A stretch of DNA of 64,000 nucleotides from CAKZYD01 sp039814715 (GCA_039814715.1 JBCCAR010000011.1:1-64000), one strand, 5' to 3'. Shown: positions 51,697 through 60,756, counted from the first letter of the stretch. Numbers and translations are program-made. The notes: generated by a model not told the origin, from the letters alone.

Positions 51697-53041
51697 ATGC
51701 CGCAACGGCGTCTTGGTCTGCGACCATCTTGCGGTAAGGTTTGAGGCCAGAGAGGAGAATAAGCACGCCTATGAGAATGAGAATGGGCAAGATGATCGCG
51801 AAGGCCAACCCCAGAGTGTTCTCTCCGCCCAGAACATAATCAGAGAAGCTCGTCACCGCGATCGGGCCAAGGCCATAGCTCAATAGGTTGGCGATAAATA
51901 AGTATCCCGCCACCATTTGCGCCCGCATCCGATTGGGCGCGATCAGGGCTAAGGCTGCTGTACCGATCCCAAAAGGCATTGCCCCGAAAAACAACACCGG
52001 CGCCAGACACACAAGAGCCCATGCACCGCCCGGCATCAGTCCAAATGCGATAGAGAAGGGCACCATGCAAAGCGCCGCATAAATAGGCAGCCGCAAGTTC
52101 GCATCCGTCATACCGCGCTCAATGAGTGTGTTGCAGGCCCACCCTGCGCTCGTCATACCACTAAAGCAGAACACGATGACCATAGGGCCAAATAACCCGC
52201 CGACTTTGGCCGGGCTCCACTCAAACGTTCTCATCAAAAACTCCGGGACCCAGCCTGTCACGGCATAGAGGTTCGCCGCCATCATCGTGAGACCAAAGTA
52301 AATCGCCAGAATGATCCGCGAGCGAGATTTGACAAAGGTGGCGACCTCGGCGATGGAGGCAGAACTCGTTTCGCCTGCTGTGTCTGCTGTGCTCGCTTTG
52401 CGGGTCGGTTCGCGTACGAACAGCATCAGCAGCACAACCAATGCGCTTGGCAGCGACACCAACATAAACGTCATCTGCCAGGGCTTGAGTGTGCCAAGCG
52501 CGGGCAGCGTTTGCGGGCCTATCTGCGTTAAATAACCAATGATCGCCCCGCCAGCGATCAGCGCCACACCGGAGCCTAAAAAACTAGAGGCTGTGAAGAC
52601 AGAAATAGCAGCGGACAGTTTTTCTTTTGGGAAATAGTCGCTGATCAGCGAATAGCCCCCAGGCGTCAAAGTCGCCTCCCCCACACCGATGAGCATGCGC
52701 GCGGCAAACAGTGCTGCAAAGCTGGCGACAAGGCCGCTGCCGAAGGTCGCCGCTGACCAGCAAATAACGCCGCCAATGATCACCCATTTGCGATTGCCCG
52801 CATCAGACAACCGAGCCAAGGGAATGGCCAATAACGCGTAAAACAGGGAGAAGGCAAAGCCCTGCAAAAGGCTGAACTGGGTGTCGTTGATGCCAAGGTC
52901 GGCGCGGATCGGGCCGACCAGCAGATTAATAACCGTTCTATCAACATAGCTGACGATGCCAGCAAAGCTTAAGATAACGACCACAATCCACGCATAAGTG
53001 GGGCTTGGATAGCCGTGCGTCTGCTCCGTCGATGTCGCCAT
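51695..53041 (-). CDS. MFS transporter (spinster-like)
   Basis: A 448-residue major facilitator with about 12 transmembrane helices. SYVDRTVINLLVGPI in helix 1, PLARLSDAGNRKWVII for the loop 2-3 signature and RMLIGVGEATLTPGGYSLISDYFPKEK in helix 4 and the loop after it fit the spinster-like/sphingosine-type MFS common in alphaproteobacterial catabolic clusters. It probably imports (or exports) the compound handled by the adjacent enzymes. It converges with the rightward operon across the shared terminator and is divergent from the RNase D gene. Confidence 0.9.
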   Translation of the reverse strand: MATSTEQTHGYPSPTYAWIVVVILSFAGIVSYVDRTVINLLVGPIRADLGINDTQFSLLQGFAFSLFYALLAIPLARLSDAGNRKWVIIGGVICWSAATFGSGLVASFAALFAARMLIGVGEATLTPGGYSLISDYFPKEKLSAAISVFTASSFLGSGVALIAGGAIIGYLTQIGPQTLPALGTLKPWQMTFMLVSLPSALVVLLMLFVREPTRKASTADTAGETSSASIAEVATFVKSRSRIILAIYFGLTMMAANLYAVTGWVPEFLMRTFEWSPAKVGGLFGPMVIVFCFSGMTSAGWACNTLIERGMTDANLRLPIYAALCMVPFSIAFGLMPGGAWALVCLAPVLFFGAMPFGIGTAALALIAPNRMRAQMVAGYLFIANLLSYGLGPIAVTSFSDYVLGGENTLGLAFAIILPILILIGVLILLSGLKPYRKMVADQDAVAA

Positions 53042-53217
53042 GATAGTCTGCCCCTGTATTATTTTATTTGGCCTTGTCGCTGACTGCGTGTCTATTGCCT
53101 AGCATGTGGGCCAAAAGTGCCCGACTGGCGAGGGCTTGGCGCCTCTTGCACTGGGCTGCGCCATGTTGCATAGCCTCAGGACTGTTCGATAAAAAGCCAA
53201 AAGAAAGCCGCGCGCAT

Positions 53218-53832
53218 ATGACCATCGTCTTGCATGAGGAAGATTTACCGGCTGATTTTGAGCCAGCAGCCTGCGTTGCGGTGGATACGGAAGCCATGGG
53301 CCTTCATGCGGGCCGGGACAGGCTGTGCTTGGTCCAACTGTCAAATGGGGACGGCAATGCCCATCTGGTACGCCTGCCTCAAGGCCGCTATGATGCGCCA
53401 AACTTACGCGCCCTTATGGCCAACCCAAATGTAACCAAAATCTTCCATTACGCTCGCTTTGATGTTGGGATGATGAAAGCGTATTTAGACGTGATCGTTG
53501 CGCCAGTCTATTGCACCAAAATAGCCTCAAAGTTGGTGCGCACCTATACAGACCGGCATGGCCTGAAGGACCTGCTGCGTGAATGTTTAAACGTCGAGGT
53601 CTCTAAAAAAGAACAAAGCAGCGATTGGGGCGCGGACGTGATCACCCAAGCGCAGCAGGAATATGCCGCCAATGATGTGCTCTACCTGCACCAGCTTAAA
53701 GAGGTGCTAGATCAGCGCCTCGAGAGGGAGGGCCGCATGGACCTGGCGCAGGCCTGCTTTGACTTTCTACCCACCCGGGCAGCCCTTGATTTGGCTGGCT
53801 GGCCCGAAACGGATATCTTTGCCCACAGTTAG
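53218..53832 (+). CDS. rnd: RNase D-like 3'-5' exonuclease
   Basis: A 204-residue DEDDy exonuclease, the short form lacking the HRDC domains of full RNase D. Exo I is VAVDTEAMGL, Exo II is IFHYARFDVGMM, and Exo III has YAANDVLYLHQL with the catalytic Tyr and Asp. It trims RNA 3' ends. The ATG at 53218 begins the family sequence; the upstream open part to 53068 has none. This short RNase D next to lptC is a typical alphaproteobacterial arrangement. Confidence 0.9.
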   Translation: MTIVLHEEDLPADFEPAACVAVDTEAMGLHAGRDRLCLVQLSNGDGNAHLVRLPQGRYDAPNLRALMANPNVTKIFHYARFDVGMMKAYLDVIVAPVYCTKIASKLVRTYTDRHGLKDLLRECLNVEVSKKEQSSDWGADVITQAQQEYAANDVLYLHQLKEVLDQRLEREGRMDLAQACFDFLPTRAALDLAGWPETDIFAHS

Positions 53833-53845
53833 GACGCATTAGGCG

Positions 53846-54550
53846 GTGACAGCAACACCCATCCAAACAGCCAGTGATGGCAGCCAGCTATGGCGCCCCA
53901 CGCGCTTTACGCCGCGCATTGGCGGGCGCTATGACAAAGCCATCCGCGTCTTGCGCACGCTCTTTCCATGCCTCGCCATTGCCGTGGTGCTTGCCACAGC
54001 CGCCTACCCTATTTTTGCAGCCAAAGAGACGAGTTTCGTCTTAGCTCGTAACACCATTGAAGCCAGCGAAGATCGGCTGCGGATGATTAATCCGCGTTAT
54101 AGCGGCGTTGATGCGTCGGGCCGGCCCTTTGAAGTCCGCGCCGCAAGCGCTGTTCAGCCGCGCGGCATAGCAGATGCTGTGACGCTCACCCGCATTGGCG
54201 CTATGATGACCCTAAAAAACAACGCCGTCATTGAGATAGACGCGGAGACGGGGATTTATAGCACCGCAGAAGAAACCTTGAATATGACTGCGCCGGTGCT
54301 GGTGACGACCAGCAGTGGATACCGCATTGATGCCAAGGAGACGCAGGTTGATTTAGATGATCACCTTGTCAGCTCGCGCCAAAGCGTTGTAGCAGCAGGT
54401 CCGCTTGGCGTCTTTCGGGCCGATGGGTTTGAAAGCCAGATTGAAGACGACACGCTGGTCTTCATCGGCAACGTGACGGCCACACTGCAGCCACGCAAGG
54501 TGCGGCTGCCCGTGCGCGAGAGCGTTGATGATGGCATGCAAGCGCAATAG
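53846..54550 (+). CDS. lptC: LPS export periplasmic protein LptC
   Basis: A 234-residue bitopic inner-membrane protein that links LptBFG to LptA. It has an N-terminal cytosolic segment of about 30 residues, a transmembrane helix (VLRTLFPCLAIAVVLATAAYPIF, about 32-54) and a beta-jellyroll region (ITYR-like strands around PRYSGVDASGRPFEVRAASA, ETGIYSTAEETLNMTAPVLV). It starts at GTG 53846, 13 bases after the rnd stop. lptA follows by 19 bases. Confidence 0.9.
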   Translation: MTATPIQTASDGSQLWRPTRFTPRIGGRYDKAIRVLRTLFPCLAIAVVLATAAYPIFAAKETSFVLARNTIEASEDRLRMINPRYSGVDASGRPFEVRAASAVQPRGIADAVTLTRIGAMMTLKNNAVIEIDAETGIYSTAEETLNMTAPVLVTTSSGYRIDAKETQVDLDDHLVSSRQSVVAAGPLGVFRADGFESQIEDDTLVFIGNVTATLQPRKVRLPVRESVDDGMQAQ

Positions 54551-54569
54551 CTGTTAGGACTTACAAACT

Positions 54570-55091
54570 ATGGGTATTCGTTTTGTTTTAGCGCTTATTT
54601 TCTGCTGTGCAGCCGCGCCTGTTCAGGCACAGGGCATATCGGATTTAAAATCCCATGATGTGGATCAGCCTTTCGATATCTCCGCTGACAAAGTCGAGGT
54701 TCAAGACCAAAACAACATCGCCGTCTTTTCCGGCAATGTAGCGGTCGAGCAGGGCGACCTATCGCTGAAGGCGAAGACCTTGCGCGTATTTTATGAACGC
54801 CAAGGCACCGCCGCGCCCACCATATTGCGCCTTGATGCGCGCGGCACTGTCGCTTTGACCTCGCCATCTGAGACAGTGACGGGCGCATGGAGCATTTATG
54901 ACGTGCGCCGCGAGATTGTGACCGTTGGCGGCAATGTGCGCTTTCAAAGCGCCGATGCGCGCCTCGCAGGGGACCGCTTAGAGCTCAACCTGCGCAGCGG
55001 GCTGACCACACTCGACAGCGACGACGTTGGGACTGGACCAAAACAGCGCGTTAAAGGGCGTTTCGCGGTGCCTGATAAGACCGGCGGGTAA
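54570..55091 (+). CDS. lptA: LPS transport periplasmic protein LptA
   Basis: A 173-residue exported protein with signal MGIRFVLALIFCCAAAPVQAQG and an OstA-type body: PFDISADKVEVQDQNNIAVFSGNV is the family start, then repeated strands to the basic C terminus. LptA forms the periplasmic bridge for lipopolysaccharide. It is part of rnd-lptC-lptA-lptB-rpoN; about 180 bases separate it from lptB and hold no gene. Confidence 0.92.
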   Translation: MGIRFVLALIFCCAAAPVQAQGISDLKSHDVDQPFDISADKVEVQDQNNIAVFSGNVAVEQGDLSLKAKTLRVFYERQGTAAPTILRLDARGTVALTSPSETVTGAWSIYDVRREIVTVGGNVRFQSADARLAGDRLELNLRSGLTTLDSDDVGTGPKQRVKGRFAVPDKTGG

Positions 55092-55272
55092 CCGGCGCCA
55101 GACATTAGAATCAGTCTGCTTTCAAGAAAAATTCAAATTATTCTATCCGCTTAGCCTTTCACCCAGGGCGCTGAGCGTGTAACTTCCAGTTGCTTATGCA
55201 CAAACCGGGCCACTTTTGATAAAAAATCACCCGGCAGAGAGTTTGTTAAGGAGAGGTCGCTATCATCCCCTC

Positions 55273-56091
55273 ATGCAATTACCAGACACATCAACGCCCG
55301 CAGGTGCGCCCATGACCGCCATGCCGGACTTAGACCAGATGCCCAATCTGGCAGCGCCGCGCGATATGTCTGAAGGCTTATTCGTGCGCTCGATTGGGAA
55401 AAGCTACGGCAAGAAAGTCGTGTTGCGCGATGTTAGCTTGTCTGTTCAGCGCGGTGAAGTCATTGGCTTGCTTGGGCCCAATGGTGCGGGTAAGACCACG
55501 TGCTTTTATTCGATCACCGGCCTTCTCGCGCCTGATGTTGGCAACATTGTTTTGGATGGCCAAGATGTAACAAAACTTCCCATGTATCGCCGCGCGGCTA
55601 TGGGCGTTGGGTATTTGCCGCAGGAAAGCAGTATCTTCCGCGGCATGACCGTGGAAGAGAACATATCCTCCATTCTTGAAGTGGTTGAGCCAGACCGGGC
55701 CGTACGCGCGCAAAAGCTCAATGACCTGCTGGATGAGTTTTCCATTTCTCACCTGCGCACATCGCCAGCGCTAGCCTTGTCGGGCGGGGAGCGGCGGCGC
55801 TGCGAAATTGCGCGCGCGCTTGCCGGCGGACCAGCCTTCATTTTGCTGGATGAGCCCTTTGCAGGCATTGATCCAATTGCCATTTCTGATATTCGCACCT
55901 TAGTCTCGCATCTAAAAGACCGCGGCATCGGCGTTCTCATTACCGACCATAATGTGCGCGAGACGCTGAGCATTATTGACCGCGCCTACATCATTTTTGA
56001 TGGCCATGTCTTGTTTGAAGGCACGCCGGAAGACCTTGTCGCCAATGAAGACGTCCAGCGCGTCTATTTGGGCAAGAGCTTCCACCAATAG
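55273..56091 (+). CDS. lptB: LPS export ABC ATPase LptB
   Basis: The cytosolic ATPase that powers LPS extraction by LptFG. Walker A is GLLGPNGAGKTTCF, the Q-loop lies in GYLPQESSIFRGMTVEENI, the signature is LSGGERRRCEIARAL, Walker B is FILLDEPFAGIDP, and the switch is LITDHNVRETL. The start is uncertain: ATG 55273 (MQLPDTS) gives 272 residues, with AAGGAGAGG 16 bases upstream, while later Met codons would remove the 40-residue N-terminal extension. The frame stays open to 55216. Confidence 0.93.
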   Translation: MQLPDTSTPAGAPMTAMPDLDQMPNLAAPRDMSEGLFVRSIGKSYGKKVVLRDVSLSVQRGEVIGLLGPNGAGKTTCFYSITGLLAPDVGNIVLDGQDVTKLPMYRRAAMGVGYLPQESSIFRGMTVEENISSILEVVEPDRAVRAQKLNDLLDEFSISHLRTSPALALSGGERRRCEIARALAGGPAFILLDEPFAGIDPIAISDIRTLVSHLKDRGIGVLITDHNVRETLSIIDRAYIIFDGHVLFEGTPEDLVANEDVQRVYLGKSFHQ

Positions 56092-56105
56092 GCTGGTAAA
56101 CCGAC

Positions 56106-57635
56106 ATGGCGCTCTCCCCCAGACTTGATCTTAGGCAAAGCCAGCAGCTGGTCATGACACCCCAGCTGCAGCAAGCCATCAAGTTGCTGCAGCTCAATAA
56201 TTTAGAGCTCACTGGGTTTTTGGCCGAAGAATTAGAGCGCAACCCGCTGCTAGAAGTGGGCGAAGATAACGCGCAGGAGCCTAAAGCAAAAGAGGTTGAA
56301 ACCGAAACACCATCAGAGGGCGCTAGCGATACGCCAGACGTCGCCGACAGCCTCTCTGGCCAAGGCGAAGCAGCCCTAGATGGTGACTTTAATGACAATC
56401 TCTATGATAGCGATACGCAGACCGACCGCGTCTCCAGCAGCGATGGCGGGACAGAAGGTCTGAGCGTAACCGGCCCAAGCGGCTCCAGCGCGGCGCCCAG
56501 CGAAGGCGGCTCGGGCAATATTCTAGAAGAGACCATTTCAACCACCGTTTCGTTAAAGGACCATTTGGCTGAGCAAATGGTCCTCATCTTAAAAGTGGCC
56601 GAAGACCGCCTCATTGCCAGTCATTTGATCGATCTAGTAGACGAAGCTGGATATCTCAATGAACCATTGGAGATGGTCGCAGAGCGTCTCGGCTCAGACA
56701 TTGAAGACGTAGAAGCCGTCCTATCTGCCTTGCAGACTTGTACACCGACGGGTGTGTTTGCACGCTCACTTGGCGAATGCTTGAAGCTGCAACAGAAAGA
56801 ACAAGACCGGCTCGACCCCGTCATGGAAGCCTTTCTCGACAATCTCGAGCTTGTCGCGCGCCAGGATATCGCCTCTTTAAAACGGATTTGCGGTACGGAT
56901 GAAGAAGATATCTTGGACATGATCCGAGAGATTAAAACCCTCGATCCGCGGCCGGGCCTCACCTATGGCGGCGGCGCGGCCGATCCCATCGAGCCGGATG
57001 TGTTCGTGCGCCGCAGCGCGGATGGTATCTGGCATGTGGAGCTCAACACCCAAACGTTGCCGCGCGTGCTGGTAAACCAGCGCTATTACTCGCAGCTGTC
57101 TGCCAGCACCACATCAAAAGAGACGAAAACCTTTTTGACAGACTGCTTAGGCTCCGCCAATTGGCTGGTCAAAGCGCTAGACCAGCGCGCACAGACTATT
57201 TTGAAAGTATCCACCGAGTTGGTAAAGCAGCAAGAAGCATTCTTTGAGCATGGCGTGCGGCACTTGCGGCCCCTCAACTTGCGAGTGATCGCAGAAGCCA
57301 TCAGCATGCATGAAAGCACCGTCAGCCGCGTCACGTCCAACAAGTTTTTGGCCACCGAACGCGGCGTTTATGAGCTCAAATACTTCTTCACCTCCGCCAT
57401 TGCCGCAGCAGACGGCGCAGACGCCCATTCTGCCGAGGCTGTGCGTGACCGCATCAAAGCCTTGATTGATGACGAAGACCCGCGGCGCATCCTATCTGAT
57501 GATGCTATCGTTGAAAAACTGCAAACCGACGGGGTCGATATTGCCCGCAGAACAGTCGCGAAATACCGTGAAGCCATGAACATTCCCTCCAGCGTACAGC
57601 GGCGCCGATTTAAAAAAATTGCCGTTTCGGCATAG
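56106..57635 (+). CDS. rpoN: RNA polymerase sigma-54 factor
   Basis: A 509-residue sigma-N. The N-terminal activator region has LDLRQSQQLVMTPQLQQAIKLLQLNNLEL, followed by a long acidic linker (about 55-145), the core-binding region and the -24/-12 DNA-binding part with the HTH and the RpoN box ARRTVAKYRE near residue 480. It needs enhancer-binding ATPases to open promoters. It follows lptB by 14 bases, the usual order in alphaproteobacteria. Confidence 0.97.
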   Translation: MALSPRLDLRQSQQLVMTPQLQQAIKLLQLNNLELTGFLAEELERNPLLEVGEDNAQEPKAKEVETETPSEGASDTPDVADSLSGQGEAALDGDFNDNLYDSDTQTDRVSSSDGGTEGLSVTGPSGSSAAPSEGGSGNILEETISTTVSLKDHLAEQMVLILKVAEDRLIASHLIDLVDEAGYLNEPLEMVAERLGSDIEDVEAVLSALQTCTPTGVFARSLGECLKLQQKEQDRLDPVMEAFLDNLELVARQDIASLKRICGTDEEDILDMIREIKTLDPRPGLTYGGGAADPIEPDVFVRRSADGIWHVELNTQTLPRVLVNQRYYSQLSASTTSKETKTFLTDCLGSANWLVKALDQRAQTILKVSTELVKQQEAFFEHGVRHLRPLNLRVIAEAISMHESTVSRVTSNKFLATERGVYELKYFFTSAIAAADGADAHSAEAVRDRIKALIDDEDPRRILSDDAIVEKLQTDGVDIARRTVAKYREAMNIPSSVQRRRFKKIAVSA

Positions 57636-57781
57636 TTGCGGATATCATCGTTAGACGGGGACCGCCGTGAGCAGCCATGGGCTGCAGCACGCAAGCACGA
57701 TTAGTTCGCTGCGGCTTTCCTTGCGCCCAGCCGTCTCAAAAGGCTGGCCTATAAATTTGAAAATATCTGAAGGAACCACTT

Positions 57782-58381
57782 ATGGACATTCAAATTACTG
57801 GCCGACACGTGGATGTTGGCGATGCCTTTCGCGAGCATGTACGAGACCGCTTGGAAACCGGCGCGTCAAAGTATTTCAGCCGGGCTCTGGATGCATCCGT
57901 CACGCTTGAAAAAGACTCAGGCCAGTTCATTGTTGAATGTCATTTCCATGCCAACCAAGGCGTCCGCTTAGAAAGCAGCGGCCGCGGGGGCACGGCTTAC
58001 GCCGCTTTTGATGAAGCTGCAGAGCGCATAGAAAAGCAGCTGCGGCGCTACAAAAGACGCCTTAAAAATCACCACAGCCGCGCCGCCGAGCGCCAACGCG
58101 AATTTGAAAAAGCTGCGGCCTACATCCTGCCCGCCGATGGCGCGACAGCAGCCGAAGAGGAGGGTCCAGACCCGCAAGATCAACCCATTATCATCGCAGA
58201 AACAAAGACCGACATTCCCGAAGTCTCCGTAGGAGATGCAGTCATGCTGATGGATTTAGCCCATGCGCCAGCTTTTATGTTTCGCAACGCCAAGAACAAT
58301 GCGCTCAATGTGGTCTACCGCCGGCCAGATGGAAATATCGGCTGGATAAACCCAGCAGAGGAACAACAAGGCGATGAATAA
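57782..58381 (+). CDS. hpf: Ribosome hibernation promoting factor, long form
   Basis: A 199-residue long HPF that silences 70S ribosomes and joins them into 100S dimers in stationary phase. The N-terminal RaiA-like domain is MDIQITGRHVDVGDAFREHVRDRL, with HCHF-like strand and basic helix (KQLRRYKRRLKNHHSRAAERQ). A linker is followed by the C-terminal dimer domain (VSVGDAVMLMDLAHAPAFMF to PDGNIGWINP). AAGGAAC precedes the ATG. It is the gene between rpoN and ptsN. Confidence 0.95.
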   Translation: MDIQITGRHVDVGDAFREHVRDRLETGASKYFSRALDASVTLEKDSGQFIVECHFHANQGVRLESSGRGGTAYAAFDEAAERIEKQLRRYKRRLKNHHSRAAERQREFEKAAAYILPADGATAAEEEGPDPQDQPIIIAETKTDIPEVSVGDAVMLMDLAHAPAFMFRNAKNNALNVVYRRPDGNIGWINPAEEQQGDE

Positions 58382-58460
58382 GCACTGGCGCTAGGCGCGG
58401 TGCTAGGCTAAGACGGCGGCGTCGCGCAGCGGTTGCGGCGGTTATCCATGCCCGTAGTCT

Positions 58461-58916
58461 ATGGAATTATCAGACCTTCTATCGCCAGACGCTGTAGAAA
58501 GCAGTTTAAAGGCTAGCAGCAAAAAGCAAGTGCTGCAGGCCTTAAGTGAGCGCGCCTCAGCGCTCACCGGGCTAGAAGAACGTGATATCTTCTCTGTTGT
58601 ATTGGAGCGCGAACGCCTCGGCACCACCGGTGTGGGTCAGGGCCTGGCGATCCCGCATGGCAAGCTTGCCCCGCTCGAAAGCATCACTGGCATCTTTGCG
58701 CGTTTGGCAAAGCCAGTCGATTTTGACTCAATTGACCGTCAACCGGTCGATTTGGTCTTCATGTTGCTTGCGCCCGAACGTGCTGGCGCTGACCACCTTA
58801 AGGCGCTGGCCCGGGTGTCCCGGCTATTTCGCAACGCAGCCATGTGCGAAAAACTGCGCGGCAGTAGCGATGCTGGCGCGCTCTATGCCTTAATGACCAA
58901 TCAGAAGACGGGCTAA
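58461..58916 (+). CDS. ptsN: PTS IIA-like nitrogen regulatory protein
   Basis: A 151-residue EIIA-Ntr that links nitrogen/phosphoenolpyruvate state to potassium and other targets through phosphorylation. The phosphorylated His lies in QGLAIPHGKLA (about 64-74). LVFMLLAPERAGADHLKALARVSRL is the family region that follows. It is read after hpf; no HPr or EI-Ntr gene is nearby. Its stop is 8 bases from the convergent CoxM-like stop. Confidence 0.95.
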   Translation: MELSDLLSPDAVESSLKASSKKQVLQALSERASALTGLEERDIFSVVLERERLGTTGVGQGLAIPHGKLAPLESITGIFARLAKPVDFDSIDRQPVDLVFMLLAPERAGADHLKALARVSRLFRNAAMCEKLRGSSDAGALYALMTNQKTG

Positions 58917-58924
58917 CGTTTCCT

Positions 58925-59722
58925 TTAAGCTAGGCAAGCGGACACAGCGCGCTTCGTCATCGTAACGACCAGGCTTGCGCGGTAGTCGGCGCTGGCATGC
59001 ATGTCTGCGTTCAAATCATCTGCTGGCATGCTAACATCGGAGAGTGCATCGGGGGAGAAATTCGCAGCCAAAGCCTCTTCTGCCGCGGTGAAGCGGAAAG
59101 CAGACGGGGCAGCGCCGGTCACGCCAACACGCACACCCTGCGGTCCCTTGGATGCGAAGACGCCAACCATCGCGTAGCGCGACGCAGGATTGGGGAACTT
59201 GATATAAGCCGCCATGTGCGCGCGCGGGAAAGTGATCGCCGTAATCAGCTCGCCGTCTTCAAGCGCGGTTTCAAACATGCCAGTGAAGAAATCATCGCCA
59301 GAAATATCGCGCGCAGTGGTATGAACCGTCGCGCCTAGGCCAAGCACGGCGCTTGGATAGCATGCCGCTGGGTCTGCATTGGCAACGGAGCCGCCCATGG
59401 TCCCGCGATTGCGCACCATTGGGTCGCCAATATTGCCGGCCAAATGGGCAAGAGCAGGGATTGCCGCTTGAACCTGTGCATTGGCGGCCACATCCGTATG
59501 GCGTGTCATAGCGCCAATTTTTACAGCGCTGTCTGTCACCACAATGCCCGCTAACTCAGGCACGCCATTGAGATCAATCACTTGGCTTGGCATCGCCAGG
59601 CGCGCTTTAAGCGTCGGTATAAAGGTCATGCCGCCAGCGAGAACTTTTGCATCTTCATCACCCTTTAAAACGGTAGCGGCCTGGTCAGCGCTGCTGGCTT
59701 TGGTGTATTCAAATCCGTACAT
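58925..59722 (-). CDS. Molybdenum hydroxylase FAD-binding subunit (CoxM-like)
   Basis: A 265-residue FAD subunit of the xanthine-dehydrogenase/CO-dehydrogenase family. The FAD loops are visible as VLAGGMTFIPTLKARLAMP and GNIGDPMVRNRGTMGGSVANADPA. The C-terminal domain ends in TMTKRAVSACLA. It passes electrons between the FeS subunit and an acceptor. The FeS subunit gene lies 36 bases upstream. The large molybdopterin subunit that carries the active site is not in the window, so the substrate cannot be inferred. Confidence 0.92.
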   Translation of the reverse strand: MYGFEYTKASSADQAATVLKGDEDAKVLAGGMTFIPTLKARLAMPSQVIDLNGVPELAGIVVTDSAVKIGAMTRHTDVAANAQVQAAIPALAHLAGNIGDPMVRNRGTMGGSVANADPAACYPSAVLGLGATVHTTARDISGDDFFTGMFETALEDGELITAITFPRAHMAAYIKFPNPASRYAMVGVFASKGPQGVRVGVTGAAPSAFRFTAAEEALAANFSPDALSDVSMPADDLNADMHASADYRASLVVTMTKRAVSACLA

Positions 59723-59758
59723 GTGTCTCTCCTGCCCGTCTTAAAACTAAGCTGCGGT

Positions 59759-60232
59759 TTAGGCTTGCGCCATGGCCTTTGCGCCTTCGCGAATCGCGGC
59801 GACGATATTTTGATAACCCGTGCAGCGACAAATATTGCCTTCCAGCTCATGGCGAATGGTTGCATCATCCGGCGTGCCGTGGCGGTTGGCGATGCCAACG
59901 CCTGACATAATCATGCCGGGGGTACAAAACCCGCACTGCAGGCCATGATGCTCGCGAAAGGCGGCTTGCATGGGGTGAAGTTCGCCATCTTTAGCGAGGC
60001 CCTCGATGGTTACAACATCGGTGCCTTCTAGCTGAACGGCCAGCAACGTGCAGCTTTTGATCGGCTGACCATCAAGGTGCAGTGTACAGGCGCCGCATTG
60101 GCTTGTGTCGCAGCCGACATGCGTTCCTGTTTTGCCCAAATCATCCCGCAGCAGTTCGACTGCTAAGGTGTTGGGCTCCACGTCAACACAAACGCTGTCC
60201 CCATTGAGGGTAAAAGAAATTGAATGGCTCAT
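59759..60232 (-). CDS. Molybdenum hydroxylase 2Fe-2S subunit (CoxS-like)
   Basis: A 157-residue two-cluster FeS subunit. The plant-type 2Fe-2S cluster uses HVGCDTSQCGACTLHLDG and a further Cys in IKSCTLLA; the second cluster uses QCGFCTPGMI and GNICRCTGYQNI. Both sets are complete. It is the first gene of a two-gene leftward unit with the CoxM-like gene. The usual CoxL-like gene, normally next to these two, is absent from this locus. Confidence 0.94.
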   Translation of the reverse strand: MSHSISFTLNGDSVCVDVEPNTLAVELLRDDLGKTGTHVGCDTSQCGACTLHLDGQPIKSCTLLAVQLEGTDVVTIEGLAKDGELHPMQAAFREHHGLQCGFCTPGMIMSGVGIANRHGTPDDATIRHELEGNICRCTGYQNIVAAIREGAKAMAQA

Positions 60233-60335
60233 CTATGTGCCTCCGCTTTGCTACCCGCATTTATATGCGGCGTTGGGAAGCGAAGGTCCACCCGAAAAAG
60301 TATGAGGAGGCTGCCAACGCGCAAATTGCCGCAAG

Positions 60336-60659
60336 GAAACGCTGAAAAGGGAAAAGGCCGGGAGTGGCTGGAGAACCACTCCCGGTTACGCAACTAATCG
60401 TTAGCAAGGTACGCAACAAGGTGCTAACCGGCCTACGTTTTGGGCCAAAGGGAGCGAAACACCTCTCCCCAACGCGGCCCCAGCGCGTCCGCTGGCGCTA
60501 CCGGAGAGGCGCCCAACAGGGACGAACTCTCCGCGCTCAAGGCAGCAAGAGCTATGCCAAACCATTATGGCATTGTTTTAAAAGGATTTTGCCTGGTCAC
60601 AGCTGCAGCTGGTGTTCAAAGCTGAGACAGGCCCTGTGCCAAAATGGGTCACCCTGTCT
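60336..60659. other. Strongly structured non-coding region, possible ncRNA
   Basis: The 524-bp gap between the CoxS-like gene and the AGCS gene has no convincing coding frame. It holds six closely spaced perfect dyads: CCGGGAGTGG/CCACTCCCGG (60358-60385), GTTAGCA/TGCTAAC (60400-60428), CCAGCG/CGCTGG around a four-base loop (60480-60495), CGGAGAG/CTCTCCG (60502-60533), ATGCCA/TGGCAT (60554-60573) and AGACAGG/CCTGTCT (60625-60659). Read leftward, the first is followed by CCTTTTCCCTTTTC, which is terminator-like. This suggests a leftward structured RNA ending near 60340, or leader structures for either flanking gene. It does not match the glycine riboswitch, RNase P RNA, SRP RNA or tmRNA signatures I could check by eye. 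Confidence 0.45.
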
Positions 60660-60756
60660 TGAAACGACACATGCAGTTCCCCATTGCAATGCGTCAATAG
60701 GCTTTCTAGCGTGGGCTGCTTAAGACCAATAAACGTGCCCGCCGGGAGGGTTCCTT

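Noticed and set aside
60480..60580. Glycine riboswitch upstream of an amino-acid symporter
   Set aside because: GGAGAG and CTCTCC are present, but the conserved GCCGAAGG and CTCTCAGGCAAAAGGAC blocks are not.
60364..60723. 119-codon frame in the gap before the AGCS gene
   Set aside because: Basic, cysteine- and tryptophan-rich composition without a ribosome site, running through all the hairpins; looks non-coding.
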